Positions 45,151-55,060 of a stretch of 64,000 nt of DNA are shown piece by piece. Position 1 is the first letter of the stretch; each line of letters begins with the position of its first letter. Below the pieces are notes generated by a model that had not been told where the DNA came from, ran no database searches, and saw nothing but the letters and a program-made list of their open reading frames with translations. Source of the stretch: Planctomicrobium sp051466335 (lineage in GTDB: Bacteria > Planctomycetota > Planctomycetia > Planctomycetales > Planctomycetaceae); assembly GCF_051466335.1 (NCBI RefSeq), contig NZ_CP195793.1, positions 310,001 to 374,000 of the forward strand, given 5' to 3'. Position numbers and translations under genes: made by a program.

Positions 45151-47934
45151 TTGTCGAACGGATCGAACCCAGCTGATTCTAACCTTCCAAACGATCCTTT
45201 TGACGATGGCGATACTCCATTTGTCGGAGATGGTCGAGTCGAGGATTTGGACATCGGCGTTGAGATGCAGCAGAGCTATCTCACCTACGCCATGTCCGTC
45301 ATCGTCAGTCGTGCCTTGCCGGACGTTCGTGACGGGTTGAAACCTGCTCAGCGCCGTATTCTGGTGGCGATGAACGACCTGAATCTGGGGCCGTCCTCCA
45401 GCCGGATCAAGTGCGCAAAAATTTCTGGAGACACCTCGGGAAACTACCATCCTCACGGGGAAGGGGTGATTTACCCGACACTTGTTCGCCTCGCCCAGGA
45501 ATGGGTGCTTCGCGAAACGCTGATTGACAAACAAGGGAACTTCGGATCCATCGCGGGACTTGGTCCTGCGGCGATGCGATATACCGAAGCACGTCTGTCA
45601 CATGTCGCAGCGGAGATGCTGGACGACCTCGATCGACAGACAGTGAACTTCGTCCCAACGTATGACCAACGTAACGAAGAGCCGGTCGTTCTTCCCTCAC
45701 GTTTTCCGAACCTGCTCGTCAACGGATCGCAGGGGATCGCGGTCGGGATGGCAACAAGCATCCCGCCTCACAACCTCGCCGAAGTTGCGGAAGCGGTCAA
45801 GCTGGTCATCGATGATCCGGAAGCGACCATCGAACAGATCATGGGCGTTCTTCCCGGCCCTGACTTCCCGACGGGGGGGGTCATCTGCGGTCGCTACGGA
45901 ATTCTTCAGGGATACCGGACCGGACGTTCAACTCTGACACTTCGAGCCAAGGTTGAGTTCGAAACAGAGAAGAATACTGAAGTCATCGTCGTTCGCGAGA
46001 TCCCTTACCTCGATTCTCGCGATCGCATCAAATCCAAACTGGAAGAACTGGTCAAAGACGACAAGATCGAGGGAATCTCAAGGATCGTCGACTATACCGA
46101 CCGCAAGACTCCCAGCTGGCAGGTCCGCCTGCATATCTACTTGAAGCGAGATGCTGATCGGGAAATCGTTCTGAATCAGCTTTACAAGTACTCGCCGCTC
46201 CAGACGACCGTCTCTGTGATTCTGCTCGCACTCGTAGCGAATCGCCCTCAGACGTTGAACGTGAAACAGATGGTGGAAGAGTTTATCCGCCATCGTGAAG
46301 AAGTGATTCGGCGTCGTACCGAGTACCTGTTACAGGAAGCCCGTCGTCGAAAGCACACTGTCGAAGGTCTGCTGATCGCTCAGATCGATATCGATCAGAT
46401 TATCCGTACCATTCGCCAGTCACCAAGTCGTGCGGAAGCCAAGATTCGCTTGCAGCATATTGAAATGCCAGCGGAATTGGTGGCTCGAGCGCTCGGCGAA
46501 CAGGGCTTCAAAGTCTTCATTTCCGAGTACGGGGAACATCAAAACTATTCTCTTTCCGCGAATCAGGCGGAAGCGATTGTCAGCATGCAGCTTGGTTCGT
46601 TGGCAAACCTTGAACGGGAGAACCTTCAAGGCGAGCACTCGAAACTGCTGGCTGATATCGGTGGTTACCTGCACCTGTTGTCAGACGCCGCTCACATCCG
46701 CGCTGAAATTCGCGGTGAAATGGAGATGTTGCAGGCGAAGTACAACTCACCGCGACGTACTGAAATCAGTGATGAAGAGTTGGGCGATGTCGATCGCGCA
46801 GACCTCATCACTGAAGAACCGATGGTGGTCACTCTCTCGCAGCGTGGTTACATCAAGCGGACTCCGCTGTCGATGTACCAAGCTCAGAACCGTGGCGGTA
46901 AAGGAATCAAGGGGGCCAAGTCGGATGATGAAGATCCGATCGAGCATCTCTTCGTTTCGAGCACACATAGCTGGCTGCTCTTCTTCACAAACTTCGGTAA
47001 GGTCTTCTGGCAGAAGGTCTACGACTTGCCACTCGCTGCACGTACCGCCAAAGGACGAGCGTTAGTTAACCTGCTCAACCTCGGTGAAGGGGAACGAGTT
47101 CAGGACTGCATCGACGTGCATGAATTCGATGATCAGCACTCCTTGTTGATGGCGACGAAGAAGGGGACCGTCAAGAAGACTGTTCTCTCCGCTTACAGCC
47201 GTCCGATGAAGGGTGGCATCATTGCGATTAAGTTAGACGACGGCGATGAGCTGATTGACGTTGTGAAAGTTGGAAATGGACAGGACGTTGTCCTGAGCAC
47301 AGCAACTGGAATGACGATTCGCTTCTCCGAGTCCGACGCGAGAGCCATGGGCCGAAACACCCGCGGAGTGAAGGGAATTACCCTGAGTCCAGCGGATGCG
47401 ATCGTCGGCATGGTGGTTGCCGATGATAAGACGACATTGTTGACCGTCTGCGAACGAGGATACGGCAAGCGAACGCCATTCGGTCGTGCTGACCTGGATG
47501 TCGTTGTTGAACAAGTCCCTGCGGATGATGATTCAACACCAGTTGCCGAAGCACCGGAAGTTGCTGAAGCTGACGAAGGTGACGAGTCATCGTCTTCTTC
47601 TGCGAGCAACATGCGATACCGTCGACAGCGTCGCGGTGGCAAAGGGCTGCGGGATATCAAAACGACTCACCGCAACGGACCAGTGGTTGGTGTGCTGGCA
47701 ATTGAAGACGGTGACGACGTCCTTCTCATGTCGGCTTCCGGTAAGATTCAGCGAATTCGTGCAATCGATATCAGCGTGATCGGGCGAAACACGCAGGGTG
47801 TCCGCGTGATGCGAATGGACGATGACGACAAACTTGTCGGCGTGGCCCGGATTCCTGCTGCCATTGCGGAACCAGACGAGCAGTCTGCTCCCCCTGCCCA
47901 GGGTGAAGAAGCATCTCCTCCGACTGCGGAATAA
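45151..47934 (+). CDS. gyrA: DNA gyrase subunit A (927 aa)
   Basis: Type II topoisomerase subunit that cuts and rejoins DNA and, with GyrB, introduces negative supercoils. The TTG start has GAGGAG 7-10 bases upstream. Seen: QQSYLTYAMSVIVSRALPDV, the catalytic Tyr144 in AAMRYTEARL, and GNFGSIAG. The C-terminal propeller has QNRGGKG as the first GyrA-box-like motif and a second, closer to consensus, QRRGGKG, after an acidic insert (VAEAPEVAEADEGDESSSSS). The acidic insert within the propeller is unusual for GyrA. A terminator follows at 47965. Confidence 0.96.
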   Translation: MSNGSNPADSNLPNDPFDDGDTPFVGDGRVEDLDIGVEMQQSYLTYAMSVIVSRALPDVRDGLKPAQRRILVAMNDLNLGPSSSRIKCAKISGDTSGNYHPHGEGVIYPTLVRLAQEWVLRETLIDKQGNFGSIAGLGPAAMRYTEARLSHVAAEMLDDLDRQTVNFVPTYDQRNEEPVVLPSRFPNLLVNGSQGIAVGMATSIPPHNLAEVAEAVKLVIDDPEATIEQIMGVLPGPDFPTGGVICGRYGILQGYRTGRSTLTLRAKVEFETEKNTEVIVVREIPYLDSRDRIKSKLEELVKDDKIEGISRIVDYTDRKTPSWQVRLHIYLKRDADREIVLNQLYKYSPLQTTVSVILLALVANRPQTLNVKQMVEEFIRHREEVIRRRTEYLLQEARRRKHTVEGLLIAQIDIDQIIRTIRQSPSRAEAKIRLQHIEMPAELVARALGEQGFKVFISEYGEHQNYSLSANQAEAIVSMQLGSLANLERENLQGEHSKLLADIGGYLHLLSDAAHIRAEIRGEMEMLQAKYNSPRRTEISDEELGDVDRADLITEEPMVVTLSQRGYIKRTPLSMYQAQNRGGKGIKGAKSDDEDPIEHLFVSSTHSWLLFFTNFGKVFWQKVYDLPLAARTAKGRALVNLLNLGEGERVQDCIDVHEFDDQHSLLMATKKGTVKKTVLSAYSRPMKGGIIAIKLDDGDELIDVVKVGNGQDVVLSTATGMTIRFSESDARAMGRNTRGVKGITLSPADAIVGMVVADDKTTLLTVCERGYGKRTPFGRADLDVVVEQVPADDDSTPVAEAPEVAEADEGDESSSSSASNMRYRRQRRGGKGLRDIKTTHRNGPVVGVLAIEDGDDVLLMSASGKIQRIRAIDISVIGRNTQGVRVMRMDDDDKLVGVARIPAAIAEPDEQSAPPAQGEEASPPTAE

Positions 47935-47964
47935 AGTTGCTTTCGACAACCAGAGATTGAACTC

Positions 47965-48003
47965 AAGTCCGGTTTCAGACGTATGTTTGAGGCCGGACTT
48001 TTT
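47965..48003 (+). terminator. Intrinsic terminator of gyrA
   Basis: AAGTCCGG (47965-47972) pairs with CCGGACTT (47993-48000), followed by TTT. Confidence 0.85.
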
Positions 48004-48031
48004 GATTGCGAGAGGAAACTGACAGGTCTGT

Positions 48032-48066
48032 AAAAAAAGGACGCGAACCTGAAGTTCACGTCCTTT
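48032..48066 (-). terminator. Intrinsic terminator of the erpA-like gene
   Basis: On the minus strand AAAGGACGTGAAC pairs with GTTCGCGTCCTTT (one mismatch) and runs into TTTTTTT. It serves the leftward gene at 48157-48486. Confidence 0.85.
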
Positions 48067-48156
48067 GAATTTGTCTCATCGAGAATGCGGTCCAGAATTC
48101 AGGAGTGTGTCGCTTTGAAGCACGCCACTGAAACGACTGCCTCCCCGAGTTTCGGA

Positions 48157-48486
48157 TTAAACCGAGAAGCTGCTTCCGCATCCGCAAGAGCGGCTGACGT
48201 TTGGATTCTCGAATTTGAACCCACGTCGCTGCAGGTCTTCGTAGAAATCAACGACGGTGCCATCGAGGTGGAGGTCGTGATTCTTCTGAACAGCGACAGT
48301 CACTCCGTGCTGCTGGGAGAGGAAGTCTTTCTCGGGGTCTGAAGCGTCATCGAACCCGAAGCTATACTGGAACCCACTGCATCCGCCGCCAGCAACACCG
48401 ACGCGAACGAAAGTTGTTTCCGGGAAGTTCTGGTCAGCCATCACTCGCTTAATTTCAGCAGCTGCCCGTTCGGTTAGCGTAATCAT
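48157..48486 (-). CDS. erpA: Iron-sulfur cluster insertion protein, ErpA/IscA type (109 aa)
   Basis: A-type carrier that delivers Fe-S clusters to apoproteins. The three cluster cysteines are in place: GGGCSGFQYSFGFDD and SCGCGSSF at the C-terminus, and the N-terminus ITLTERAAAEIKRVM is typical. Length is standard. ErpA, IscA and SufA cannot be separated by sequence alone; the absence of isc/suf neighbours favours ErpA. Confidence 0.88.
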   Translation of the reverse strand: MITLTERAAAEIKRVMADQNFPETTFVRVGVAGGGCSGFQYSFGFDDASDPEKDFLSQQHGVTVAVQKNHDLHLDGTVVDFYEDLQRRGFKFENPNVSRSCGCGSSFSV

Positions 48487-48811
48487 TGAATTTCTCCTTC
48501 GTCTATTGAGACGAAACCCTTATTGAAATCTCTCTCGCGATACGGACCTGCGAGTCAATTTTTGAAACCTGACGAGGAACCGAAAACGGCTCAGCACCGT
48601 TTCTGGGTTATCCCTAAGTTTAGAACGGTCCCCTGTCTCGGACAATAGACTTCCTTTGAGAAGGACTGTTTCCATCATTGTGACGGTTCAGACCCGGGAA
48701 GAGGTTCTGGATTTGAGGCAGGCGAGTATAATTTCATTGCATCGATCGGACCGAATTGGCAGGCAGAGATGCCGACGTAATTTTCCATAACTCAATTTAA
48801 GGTCGACCGTT
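48487..48811. other. Divergent intergenic region
   Basis: 325 bases between the divergent Fe-S carrier and regulator genes. AAGG at 48799-48802 precedes the GTG start of the regulator. No other signal recognised. Confidence 0.4.
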
Positions 48812-50164
48812 GTGTCAAACAAAACTCGTCGGGGGCTTGCTTCCTGGCTGACCAGCACGCGCACTCCCGTATTTGTTCTTGATGAGCGACGAGTTGTGCT
48901 CGTCTTCAACCAAGGCTGCGAATTGCTGACGCAGTGGAACTCTGCGGATGTGATCGGAAAGGTCTGCCATTTCCAGTCTGAACCGAATCCAGAGTTGATC
49001 GAGTCTGTCACGAGCGCGCTCTGTCCGCCGCAAGAGGTCGTCAATGAGGAAGTCTTGATTCGGCGAACCGTGTTCACCAGACGGGACTTAAGGATCGTCG
49101 AACGTCAGATTCACTACTTTCCTCTGCTGCCGAACTCAGAGGAGGGGAGATCACATCTTTTAGGGATCATTCTCCCGTGCTCAGAGGCGATTGAGTTCGA
49201 GCCAGACTTGCATTTGCAGGTGAGCCGTCATCTGGCTGCCAATCATGTGAAATATGGGATCAAAAGACTTGTGACGTTGTCGCCTGCCATGCAGCGAGTC
49301 GCGTCTCAAATCAATATTGCAAATAAACTTAAGGAAACAGTTCATATCGCCGCCGAACCCGGATCGGGCCGAGAGCACGTCGCCAGAATGATTCATTATT
49401 CCGGGCTACAGAGTAGCAGCAGGTTCGTACCGGTTCGCTGCCAGACAGGATCTCACTATGAACTCGAGCAACTGTTGACCAGGATCGCTGATCCACTCAC
49501 CGACCATGAGATCGGGACGGTGTATTTGGAGGATATCCAGTCACTTCCCGGAAACCTCCAACCGTTGGTTCTCCAATTGGTACTGTCGGGACGATATCGA
49601 GTGATTTCATCTTCGATCGCGGGGCTGGATGGTGTTGCGGATCAGCTCATCGGTCGTGAGTTGAGGAACCTTCTCACGTCCATTGCGATTCAGATTCCTC
49701 CTTTAAGATCGCGTGGAGAAGACGTCCCGCTACTTGCGCAACAGATTCTCGAGGAAGGAAATACGCCAACCGCTCCTCTCAGAGCAGAATTTGCGCCTGC
49801 GGTTCTCAAGGCCTTCCAGAAATATGTCTGGCCGGGGAATGTGGAGGAACTCGAACGGGTCATTTTGAAAGCCCGGCAGACTGCTACGGGAACGGTCATT
49901 GAGATGTCCGATCTTCCATTCGAATTCCTCGCAAGCGCAGAAAATCGGACGGTCAGACCTAAATCGCCCAGTGAGTCGCTGGATGATCAATTGATGGCTC
50001 TGGAGAAACGACTTATTCAGCAGGCGATGCTGGAGTCCAGAGAGAATAAAAGTGCTGCGGCAGAGCGATTAGGAATTCCGCGGGCGAAACTGTATCGCCG
50101 GATGGAACAACTTGGTTTGATCGTCAGCGACGACGATATCCTCGGTGATGACGGAGTCGAGTAG
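48812..50164 (+). CDS. Degenerate AAA+ / Fis-type regulator (450 aa)
   Basis: Built like an NtrC-family activator: an N-terminal PAS-like sensor (TPVFVLDERRVVLVFNQGCE), an AAA+ domain (about 150-370) and a C-terminal Fis-type helix-turn-helix (ENKSAAAERLGIPRAKLYRR). The AAA+ core is decayed: Walker A is AEPGSGREHVAR (Lys replaced by Arg), Walker B is TVYLEDIQ, and the GAFTGA loop that contacts sigma54 is missing. PLRSRGEDVPLLAQ and VWPGNVEELERVI remain. So it probably binds DNA without activating sigma54. GTG start with AAGG upstream. Confidence 0.82.
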   Translation: MSNKTRRGLASWLTSTRTPVFVLDERRVVLVFNQGCELLTQWNSADVIGKVCHFQSEPNPELIESVTSALCPPQEVVNEEVLIRRTVFTRRDLRIVERQIHYFPLLPNSEEGRSHLLGIILPCSEAIEFEPDLHLQVSRHLAANHVKYGIKRLVTLSPAMQRVASQINIANKLKETVHIAAEPGSGREHVARMIHYSGLQSSSRFVPVRCQTGSHYELEQLLTRIADPLTDHEIGTVYLEDIQSLPGNLQPLVLQLVLSGRYRVISSSIAGLDGVADQLIGRELRNLLTSIAIQIPPLRSRGEDVPLLAQQILEEGNTPTAPLRAEFAPAVLKAFQKYVWPGNVEELERVILKARQTATGTVIEMSDLPFEFLASAENRTVRPKSPSESLDDQLMALEKRLIQQAMLESRENKSAAAERLGIPRAKLYRRMEQLGLIVSDDDILGDDGVE

Positions 50165-50401
50165 TTCTCACGCCGAGAAGTTGGCAAATGTGTCCCTTTC
50201 TCCGACAACAACATCAACTAGAGAAAATAGGAAACACAGATCACCTGCATGGTCGCATCGCAGTTCAGCAGATGTTGCCGGATCGGTCTTGTCCTGAATT
50301 CTCAAAGTACCGTAGACTCCCGCCCGCAAAGCGGAGATACCATTTCGAGTGGCCAGCTTTGTTTCTGCAGGATGTAGAAACGTCAACAGGTAAAGGCAGG
50401 G

Positions 50402-53400
50402 ATGCCAATGACTCAGAAGCATCGTTTACAACTTCAGCCATTTGCAGGCTTTGATGGACGCTCCGTCGCATCCGGGTTTCTTGCAGGTGCGTTCCTCATC
50501 TGCTCGTTTACGCCTCTTCGAGCCGAGCTTGGAACAAATCATGAGGTTGATTCTGCGATCGTTCTGGTTGCTGTGATCTGCTCTCTGTTCGCAATGAAAA
50601 TTTCTTCGAAGTTGACTGATCTCTTCGGGAAGTATCGATCCGTGCTGCTCGCATCTGCAGGACTCTGGACTCTCGCGATTCCGGAATTTCTACCACAAGC
50701 GCTGAAACTCCTGAGTCGGCTGTCGATCGTTGATCTCAATTCAATATTCGTCAGTTACCTGACAACGTTCGCCTTTACTGCAGCCTGTCTGGCGCCCATA
50801 TTCGTATTGCTGCGATTGGTCTATCGATTCTCCGAGGACCATGGAGTGTCCAGTAAATGGCAGTGGCTCACTGGACTGGGGCTCTCGTTCTGTTTCCTTC
50901 CAGCAGTGGTTCTCCCAGTGTCAGGTACTGCGATTCTGGCTTGGACATGCATTGCGATCTGTGGCATCCTCGCCTTCGTTGAACTTACCTCGCCGCGTCG
51001 ATCTGTTCGTATTCCTGAGGGAATGGTTGCGGTCGCCACGGTGCAGCAACATCCTCGATGGTCCAGTGCGATTACCGCGCTCGTGACAGGAGCCGCAATT
51101 TCTCTGACGGTCTTCGTCGCTGCTCAATTGATTCCAAGGAATCTGACTGGTGACATGGCATTACTAGGTGGATTGGTACTGGGGGTCAGCATGGCCGTCG
51201 CGAGACGGTCGATGCCACGCACCGCCAAGATTGTGGTTTCATCAAGTATTGTCTGTCTTTGGTTGGCTGCCTGGTTGGGAGCAGTGACTGCAGGATTTCC
51301 CTACGGAAAGCTCCTCTGCCTGCAGATCAATGCCTGGGCCAGCAATGTCGGGCTTCAATTCCTGCTTCGAATTGTCTTGCTCATGGCGTTGTTTATTCCG
51401 GCGGGCGTTTTGGTCCGACGACTGGTCGCGAATCAAGACGACTCGATCGGAAAGCACTGGCTGATCGCCCTGTCGATCGCAGTCGGATTTATCGCAGCAC
51501 CATTTTTTCCGTTCTCAGTACGTGCATCTGCGATTTCTCTGATGCTCATTTCATTGGCTTTGGCAGCCTATTACTGGTATCTCGAGGAGTTCCGACTTCC
51601 GACCCGTCTGATTCACCGCATCGGAACGACCGGGCTGTCGATTCTGGCACTGTCAGGACTGATCTTTTCAGGAAACCTGGATCCCCGCCAATCCGAGCGG
51701 GTTCTGCTTTCTTCAGTTTCGATGGGATCGTTCCGGGCAGGTGTCCCTGTTGAACAATTGGCATGGTTGGACGACAGCCGACAAGTCGCAGACTTTACTT
51801 CCGACTCTGACTACATCAGTTTGACTCGCACTCGGGCAGCTCAGATCGTGATGCGGCGGAATGGTCTCGTCATGGGGACCTATTCATCGAATCCGCTCGT
51901 CAGTCCTCATCTGGCCGGTGATCTTCTCCCAGCGTTGATTCCACTCACGCTCCATGCGAATCCGGAAAACGTGCTCGTGATCGGGATGCATCCGCCGACC
52001 CTGATGACCTGTCATGCATGGCCACTGCGTTCCGTCCATACATTGGATAGCTCTCGAGCGGCGCATGAGATGATTCACTGGATCACCAAGAATCCGGAGA
52101 TGGGGCTGAATCTGGATCAAGGTGCTGATTTTCAATTTAGTTGCGTCGAACCAGCAGTCGGACTAAGAGCTAAACATGGTCAACTTTACGACCTGATTAC
52201 CTGTCCGATGACGCATCCAGCGTCGACATCTACTGACCAACTGACAACGGCGTTCTATAAGCAGGTGAAATCCAATCTTCATCCGAATGGAATCTTCACC
52301 CAGCGTGTGCCGTACTTTGATCTCGGACCTGAAGTCATTCGGGAGATCACCAGTAACCTGCAGTCCACCTTTGGCGAAGTCCGCGCCATCGAATCCGTTC
52401 CGGGCGAACTGATCTTCGTTTGCGCTGCAGAACATCTCCCAGCGATTGATGTCCCATTTGTAGACCGACTCAAGGCTCCACAGGTTCGATCATTGCTGAG
52501 CGATGCGGGATGGGACTGGTCAATTATTCTGGGTCGAGGAGCGCTGGATCACGACAGCCTGAAACAACTCAGTGCTGTGCGACCTCGTTCGGTGTTTCAC
52601 AATTCAACCGGGCTCGCATATCGCCTTCCGCTTGAAATTGGACGCTGGGATGCAAAGTTGGACGCGACTCGAATTGAGCTCGCAAAGTTTGGATCCACGC
52701 TGCGTGCAGAACTTGGCGAAGGAGAAACGAGCAAAGAAGTCACCGAGCGACTCGAAGACATGAACCTCACGTTTGAGATCCAACGCGATCACCCGAATGA
52801 CCCTTGGGCCTATCGCGGTGCTTTGAAGGATCGACTTCAGAAACGTCCTCGGACCGCAATCGTGCAGGTCAATCACGAACTGAAGCGAAAGATGGACCCG
52901 GAAGACCAGAGACGAAAGGATTACCTGGTTGCACTCGGACCAGCAGCGAAAAGCGAAACACCGTCGAACGAAATGATTGAACAGGTACTTCAATTCCAAT
53001 ACCCATTCGATCCGTTGGTCACACCGTTCATTTACTTCGAAGCGGCCAACCTCTTCTCGAGAAACCCTGACTCAACGACCGAACAGCGGCTCGCCTGTCT
53101 TCTCCACACGATTTACTTCAGTGCGGGTTACGATGAATCGGTTCGCAATGTGTCGGATGCTCTAGAACTGACGGTTCGTGAGGACCTGACATTGGCATCA
53201 TCCGAGACGCGTTGGGACCTCACAAACTCGCTCATCCAATCAATGGCACAGCGATGGCAATTGAGAATGGCGACCGGGAAAGTTTCAAAATACGAATCGG
53301 CTGACGTTCAAAAAAGCCTGACAGCGATCGATCTGGGGATGAAGTATCTCGAAGACCACTACGCCGAGGCCGGGCTAACCGATTTCGAATGGAAGCAGCG

Positions 53401-53503
53401 TAAGTCGGTCATCGAGAAGGCACTGATCAAAAAACTACGCCAGCACAGAAGCGAACTCGCGTTGCTCGCTCCATCGGAACCAAACGTCAAAGCTTCGAAG
53501 TGA
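50402..53503 (+). CDS. Polytopic membrane protein with spermidine-synthase-like C-terminal half (1033 aa)
   Basis: The first 430 residues carry about 12 hydrophobic helices. The rest is soluble and contains a region similar to the fused membrane spermidine-synthase family (ENVLVIGMHPPTLMTCH; GQLYDLITCPMTHPAST; LHPNGIFTQRVPYFDLGPE), a Rossmann-type methyltransferase fold. The glycine-rich SAM loop is degenerate (VIGMHPP), so aminopropyl-transferase activity is doubtful. A helical domain follows. ATG 50402 or ATG 50408 could start it. Confidence 0.72.
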   Translation: MPMTQKHRLQLQPFAGFDGRSVASGFLAGAFLICSFTPLRAELGTNHEVDSAIVLVAVICSLFAMKISSKLTDLFGKYRSVLLASAGLWTLAIPEFLPQALKLLSRLSIVDLNSIFVSYLTTFAFTAACLAPIFVLLRLVYRFSEDHGVSSKWQWLTGLGLSFCFLPAVVLPVSGTAILAWTCIAICGILAFVELTSPRRSVRIPEGMVAVATVQQHPRWSSAITALVTGAAISLTVFVAAQLIPRNLTGDMALLGGLVLGVSMAVARRSMPRTAKIVVSSSIVCLWLAAWLGAVTAGFPYGKLLCLQINAWASNVGLQFLLRIVLLMALFIPAGVLVRRLVANQDDSIGKHWLIALSIAVGFIAAPFFPFSVRASAISLMLISLALAAYYWYLEEFRLPTRLIHRIGTTGLSILALSGLIFSGNLDPRQSERVLLSSVSMGSFRAGVPVEQLAWLDDSRQVADFTSDSDYISLTRTRAAQIVMRRNGLVMGTYSSNPLVSPHLAGDLLPALIPLTLHANPENVLVIGMHPPTLMTCHAWPLRSVHTLDSSRAAHEMIHWITKNPEMGLNLDQGADFQFSCVEPAVGLRAKHGQLYDLITCPMTHPASTSTDQLTTAFYKQVKSNLHPNGIFTQRVPYFDLGPEVIREITSNLQSTFGEVRAIESVPGELIFVCAAEHLPAIDVPFVDRLKAPQVRSLLSDAGWDWSIILGRGALDHDSLKQLSAVRPRSVFHNSTGLAYRLPLEIGRWDAKLDATRIELAKFGSTLRAELGEGETSKEVTERLEDMNLTFEIQRDHPNDPWAYRGALKDRLQKRPRTAIVQVNHELKRKMDPEDQRRKDYLVALGPAAKSETPSNEMIEQVLQFQYPFDPLVTPFIYFEAANLFSRNPDSTTEQRLACLLHTIYFSAGYDESVRNVSDALELTVREDLTLASSETRWDLTNSLIQSMAQRWQLRMATGKVSKYESADVQKSLTAIDLGMKYLEDHYAEAGLTDFEWKQRKSVIEKALIKKLRQHRSELALLAPSEPNVKASK

Positions 53504-53545
53504 AGGCCTTGTGAGTGCATGAGGGCGGCGAGATCTTCGGGGGAT

Positions 53546-54049
53546 TCAATGAGCCAATAGAATGGCCTTAGCCCCACATTTTTCAATGAGAGTCGCTGCG
53601 AGGTCCCGGCGAAACTTCGCTTCCGTTGTATCGCCGGGAACTTCGACTGCAATGAGGATATCCCCGTTTTGAAGTGACTGCTCATAGTAGTCCATTGCTT
53701 CCGATTCAAATCCCCTGGAAGCCATCAGCGAAGAGTATGTTCCGAGCGCCGCTAACCCAGCGAATGCGCCAAGAACGAAAAGTGCAGCACCCCCAGTGCT
53801 GAGAATCGTCGCAGCTGCCACGCCTCCCAAACCGAGGGCACTTGTTCCTATGGCACTGAGCAACTTGCTGTCGGATTCCCTGTGAAGTGGATGCTGCATC
53901 TCCTTGGGGAATAATCGTTCCTTACTCTCATCGGAGCAAATGACGCTGAGTTCCTGCCAACTGAACCCAGCTTGTTCCAGGTTCCTGACGAGCACGATCG
54001 CCTGATCCAGAGATGAAAAAACTCCCGCTCTGACTGGATAGTCATACAT
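53546..54049 (-). CDS. General-stress-type protein with glycine-rich membrane segment (167 aa)
   Basis: The N-terminus (VRAGVFSSLDQAIVLVRNLEQAGF) resembles the ferredoxin-like domain of the general-stress-protein 17M type, followed by a glycine- and alanine-rich hydrophobic stretch (LGLGGVAAATILSTGGAALF) and NGDILIAVEV. It is the leftmost gene of a minus-strand run of small membrane-associated stress proteins (53546-56404). Function not established. Confidence 0.68.
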   Translation of the reverse strand: MYDYPVRAGVFSSLDQAIVLVRNLEQAGFSWQELSVICSDESKERLFPKEMQHPLHRESDSKLLSAIGTSALGLGGVAAATILSTGGAALFVLGAFAGLAALGTYSSLMASRGFESEAMDYYEQSLQNGDILIAVEVPGDTTEAKFRRDLAATLIEKCGAKAILLAH

Positions 54050-54130
54050 TGTGAAACGCCTTCACAGCACTCAAGTAGATTTTTCAGCAGACAGAGCGAG
54101 ATTCTGGAACTGTCTTCCGCAGACCGATTG

Positions 54131-54337
54131 TTACCAAGGTTTCATCTTCCAACCAACGATGAAGCCGATTCCGAAGCACCACAAAGCGGCAACTTCCGGT
54201 TTCTCTCTCGCGTACTCTTTCAGATAACAAAGGGTATCGTCGACGATATTCACTTGCCCTTGCGCTGCGGTCCCCGCAGCACGCTGGACGTTACGGTCAC
54301 TCACCGAGGAACCTTGATTGACCTGTGCTTTATCCAT
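54131..54337 (-). CDS. Small DUF883-like membrane protein (68 aa)
   Basis: The C-terminal segment KPEVAALWCFGIGFIVGWKMKPW has the P-E/hydrophobic/G-x-G-W tail typical of DUF883 (ElaB/YqjD) proteins, a single inner-membrane anchor. The N-terminal half is hydrophilic. Part of the stress cluster. The preceding gene ends 107 bases away. Confidence 0.62.
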   Translation of the reverse strand: MDKAQVNQGSSVSDRNVQRAAGTAAQGQVNIVDDTLCYLKEYAREKPEVAALWCFGIGFIVGWKMKPW

Positions 54338-54444
54338 TGCCTTGTCTCCTGAAATTGAAACCGAAATCCAACAGGTAGGTAAACTATTCTGACGTCAGGT
54401 AGGGATGAAAATCTGCTCTGCAAATGGGAATTGAGTCAGTCAAT

Positions 54445-54945
54445 TCACTCATCGTCACGTTTAAGAATGTCGCGAAGCCACTCGATGTTCTCTCTCAGCT
54501 CCTTCTTTGACCGATTCAGACATTCCCCTGCTCTTGTCAAGAACTTCACGCTGACTGCGAGGAAAATGACACCGATTACCAAGGCTCCGACTGCGACCAG
54601 GATTTGTGACACTTCCACTGACAATGAAGTGTGGGTGTGCACAAAGTTCGCAAGCGCCATCAGGATCACCGGAACGGCTCCGAGAATCGTGACGGCACCA
54701 ACCACGCAAACGACAAGGCCAAACTTCGCTTTGGACCAGAACTCTGTGAGATCAAGCGTGGCGAGTTGTAGTTGCAAGTCCGCCAAACGGAGCAGGTCCT
54801 GAGCGAGAGTCGCTGCGTTATTCCGCGCGGATGCATAGGCGTTTTTGGGGCGTCCGTTCAGGTCCTCCTCTTGATAAGCAGCCCCGCTCCCACCCCGATC
54901 GCCAAGGCCAGTCCGATGCTGAAAACCGGATACTGTTTGATCCAT
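54445..54945 (-). CDS. DUF1469 / holin-superfamily-like membrane protein (166 aa)
   Basis: An N-terminal helix (LAQDLLRLADLQLQLATLDL) precedes two membrane helices (FGLVVCVVGAVTILGAVPVI; ILVAVGALVIGVIFLAVSV) and a charged C-terminal helix (RSKKELRENIEWLRDIL), the plan of DUF1469 (phage-holin superfamily) proteins. The upstream 88 bases overlap the next gene in another frame, so the true start may lie later, near an AGGAGG at about 54870. Confidence 0.68.
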   Translation of the reverse strand: MDQTVSGFQHRTGLGDRGGSGAAYQEEDLNGRPKNAYASARNNAATLAQDLLRLADLQLQLATLDLTEFWSKAKFGLVVCVVGAVTILGAVPVILMALANFVHTHTSLSVEVSQILVAVGALVIGVIFLAVSVKFLTRAGECLNRSKKELRENIEWLRDILKRDDE

Positions 54946-55058
54946 TTCCCAATCTCGCTCTCGTATCTGGAAAACTGCTCAACAGCTGAGTTCAGCATGA
55001 CAGCTTGTTGTGATGGCTGTTGAGGTGTTTGATCTTTCCGATTGCCCACGTGAATCAT
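54858..55058 (-). CDS. DUF883-like single-pass membrane protein (66 aa)
   Basis: SAVEQFSRYESEIGKWIKQY is followed by the anchor PVFSIGLALAIGVGAGLLIKRR, a glycine-zipper helix ending in positive charges. In the same operon as the DUF1469-like gene, and overlapping it. Its ATG is two bases beyond the stop of the next gene upstream. Confidence 0.68.
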   Translation of the reverse strand: MIHVGNRKDQTPQQPSQQAVMLNSAVEQFSRYESEIGKWIKQYPVFSIGLALAIGVGAGLLIKRRT

Positions 55059-55060
55059 GA

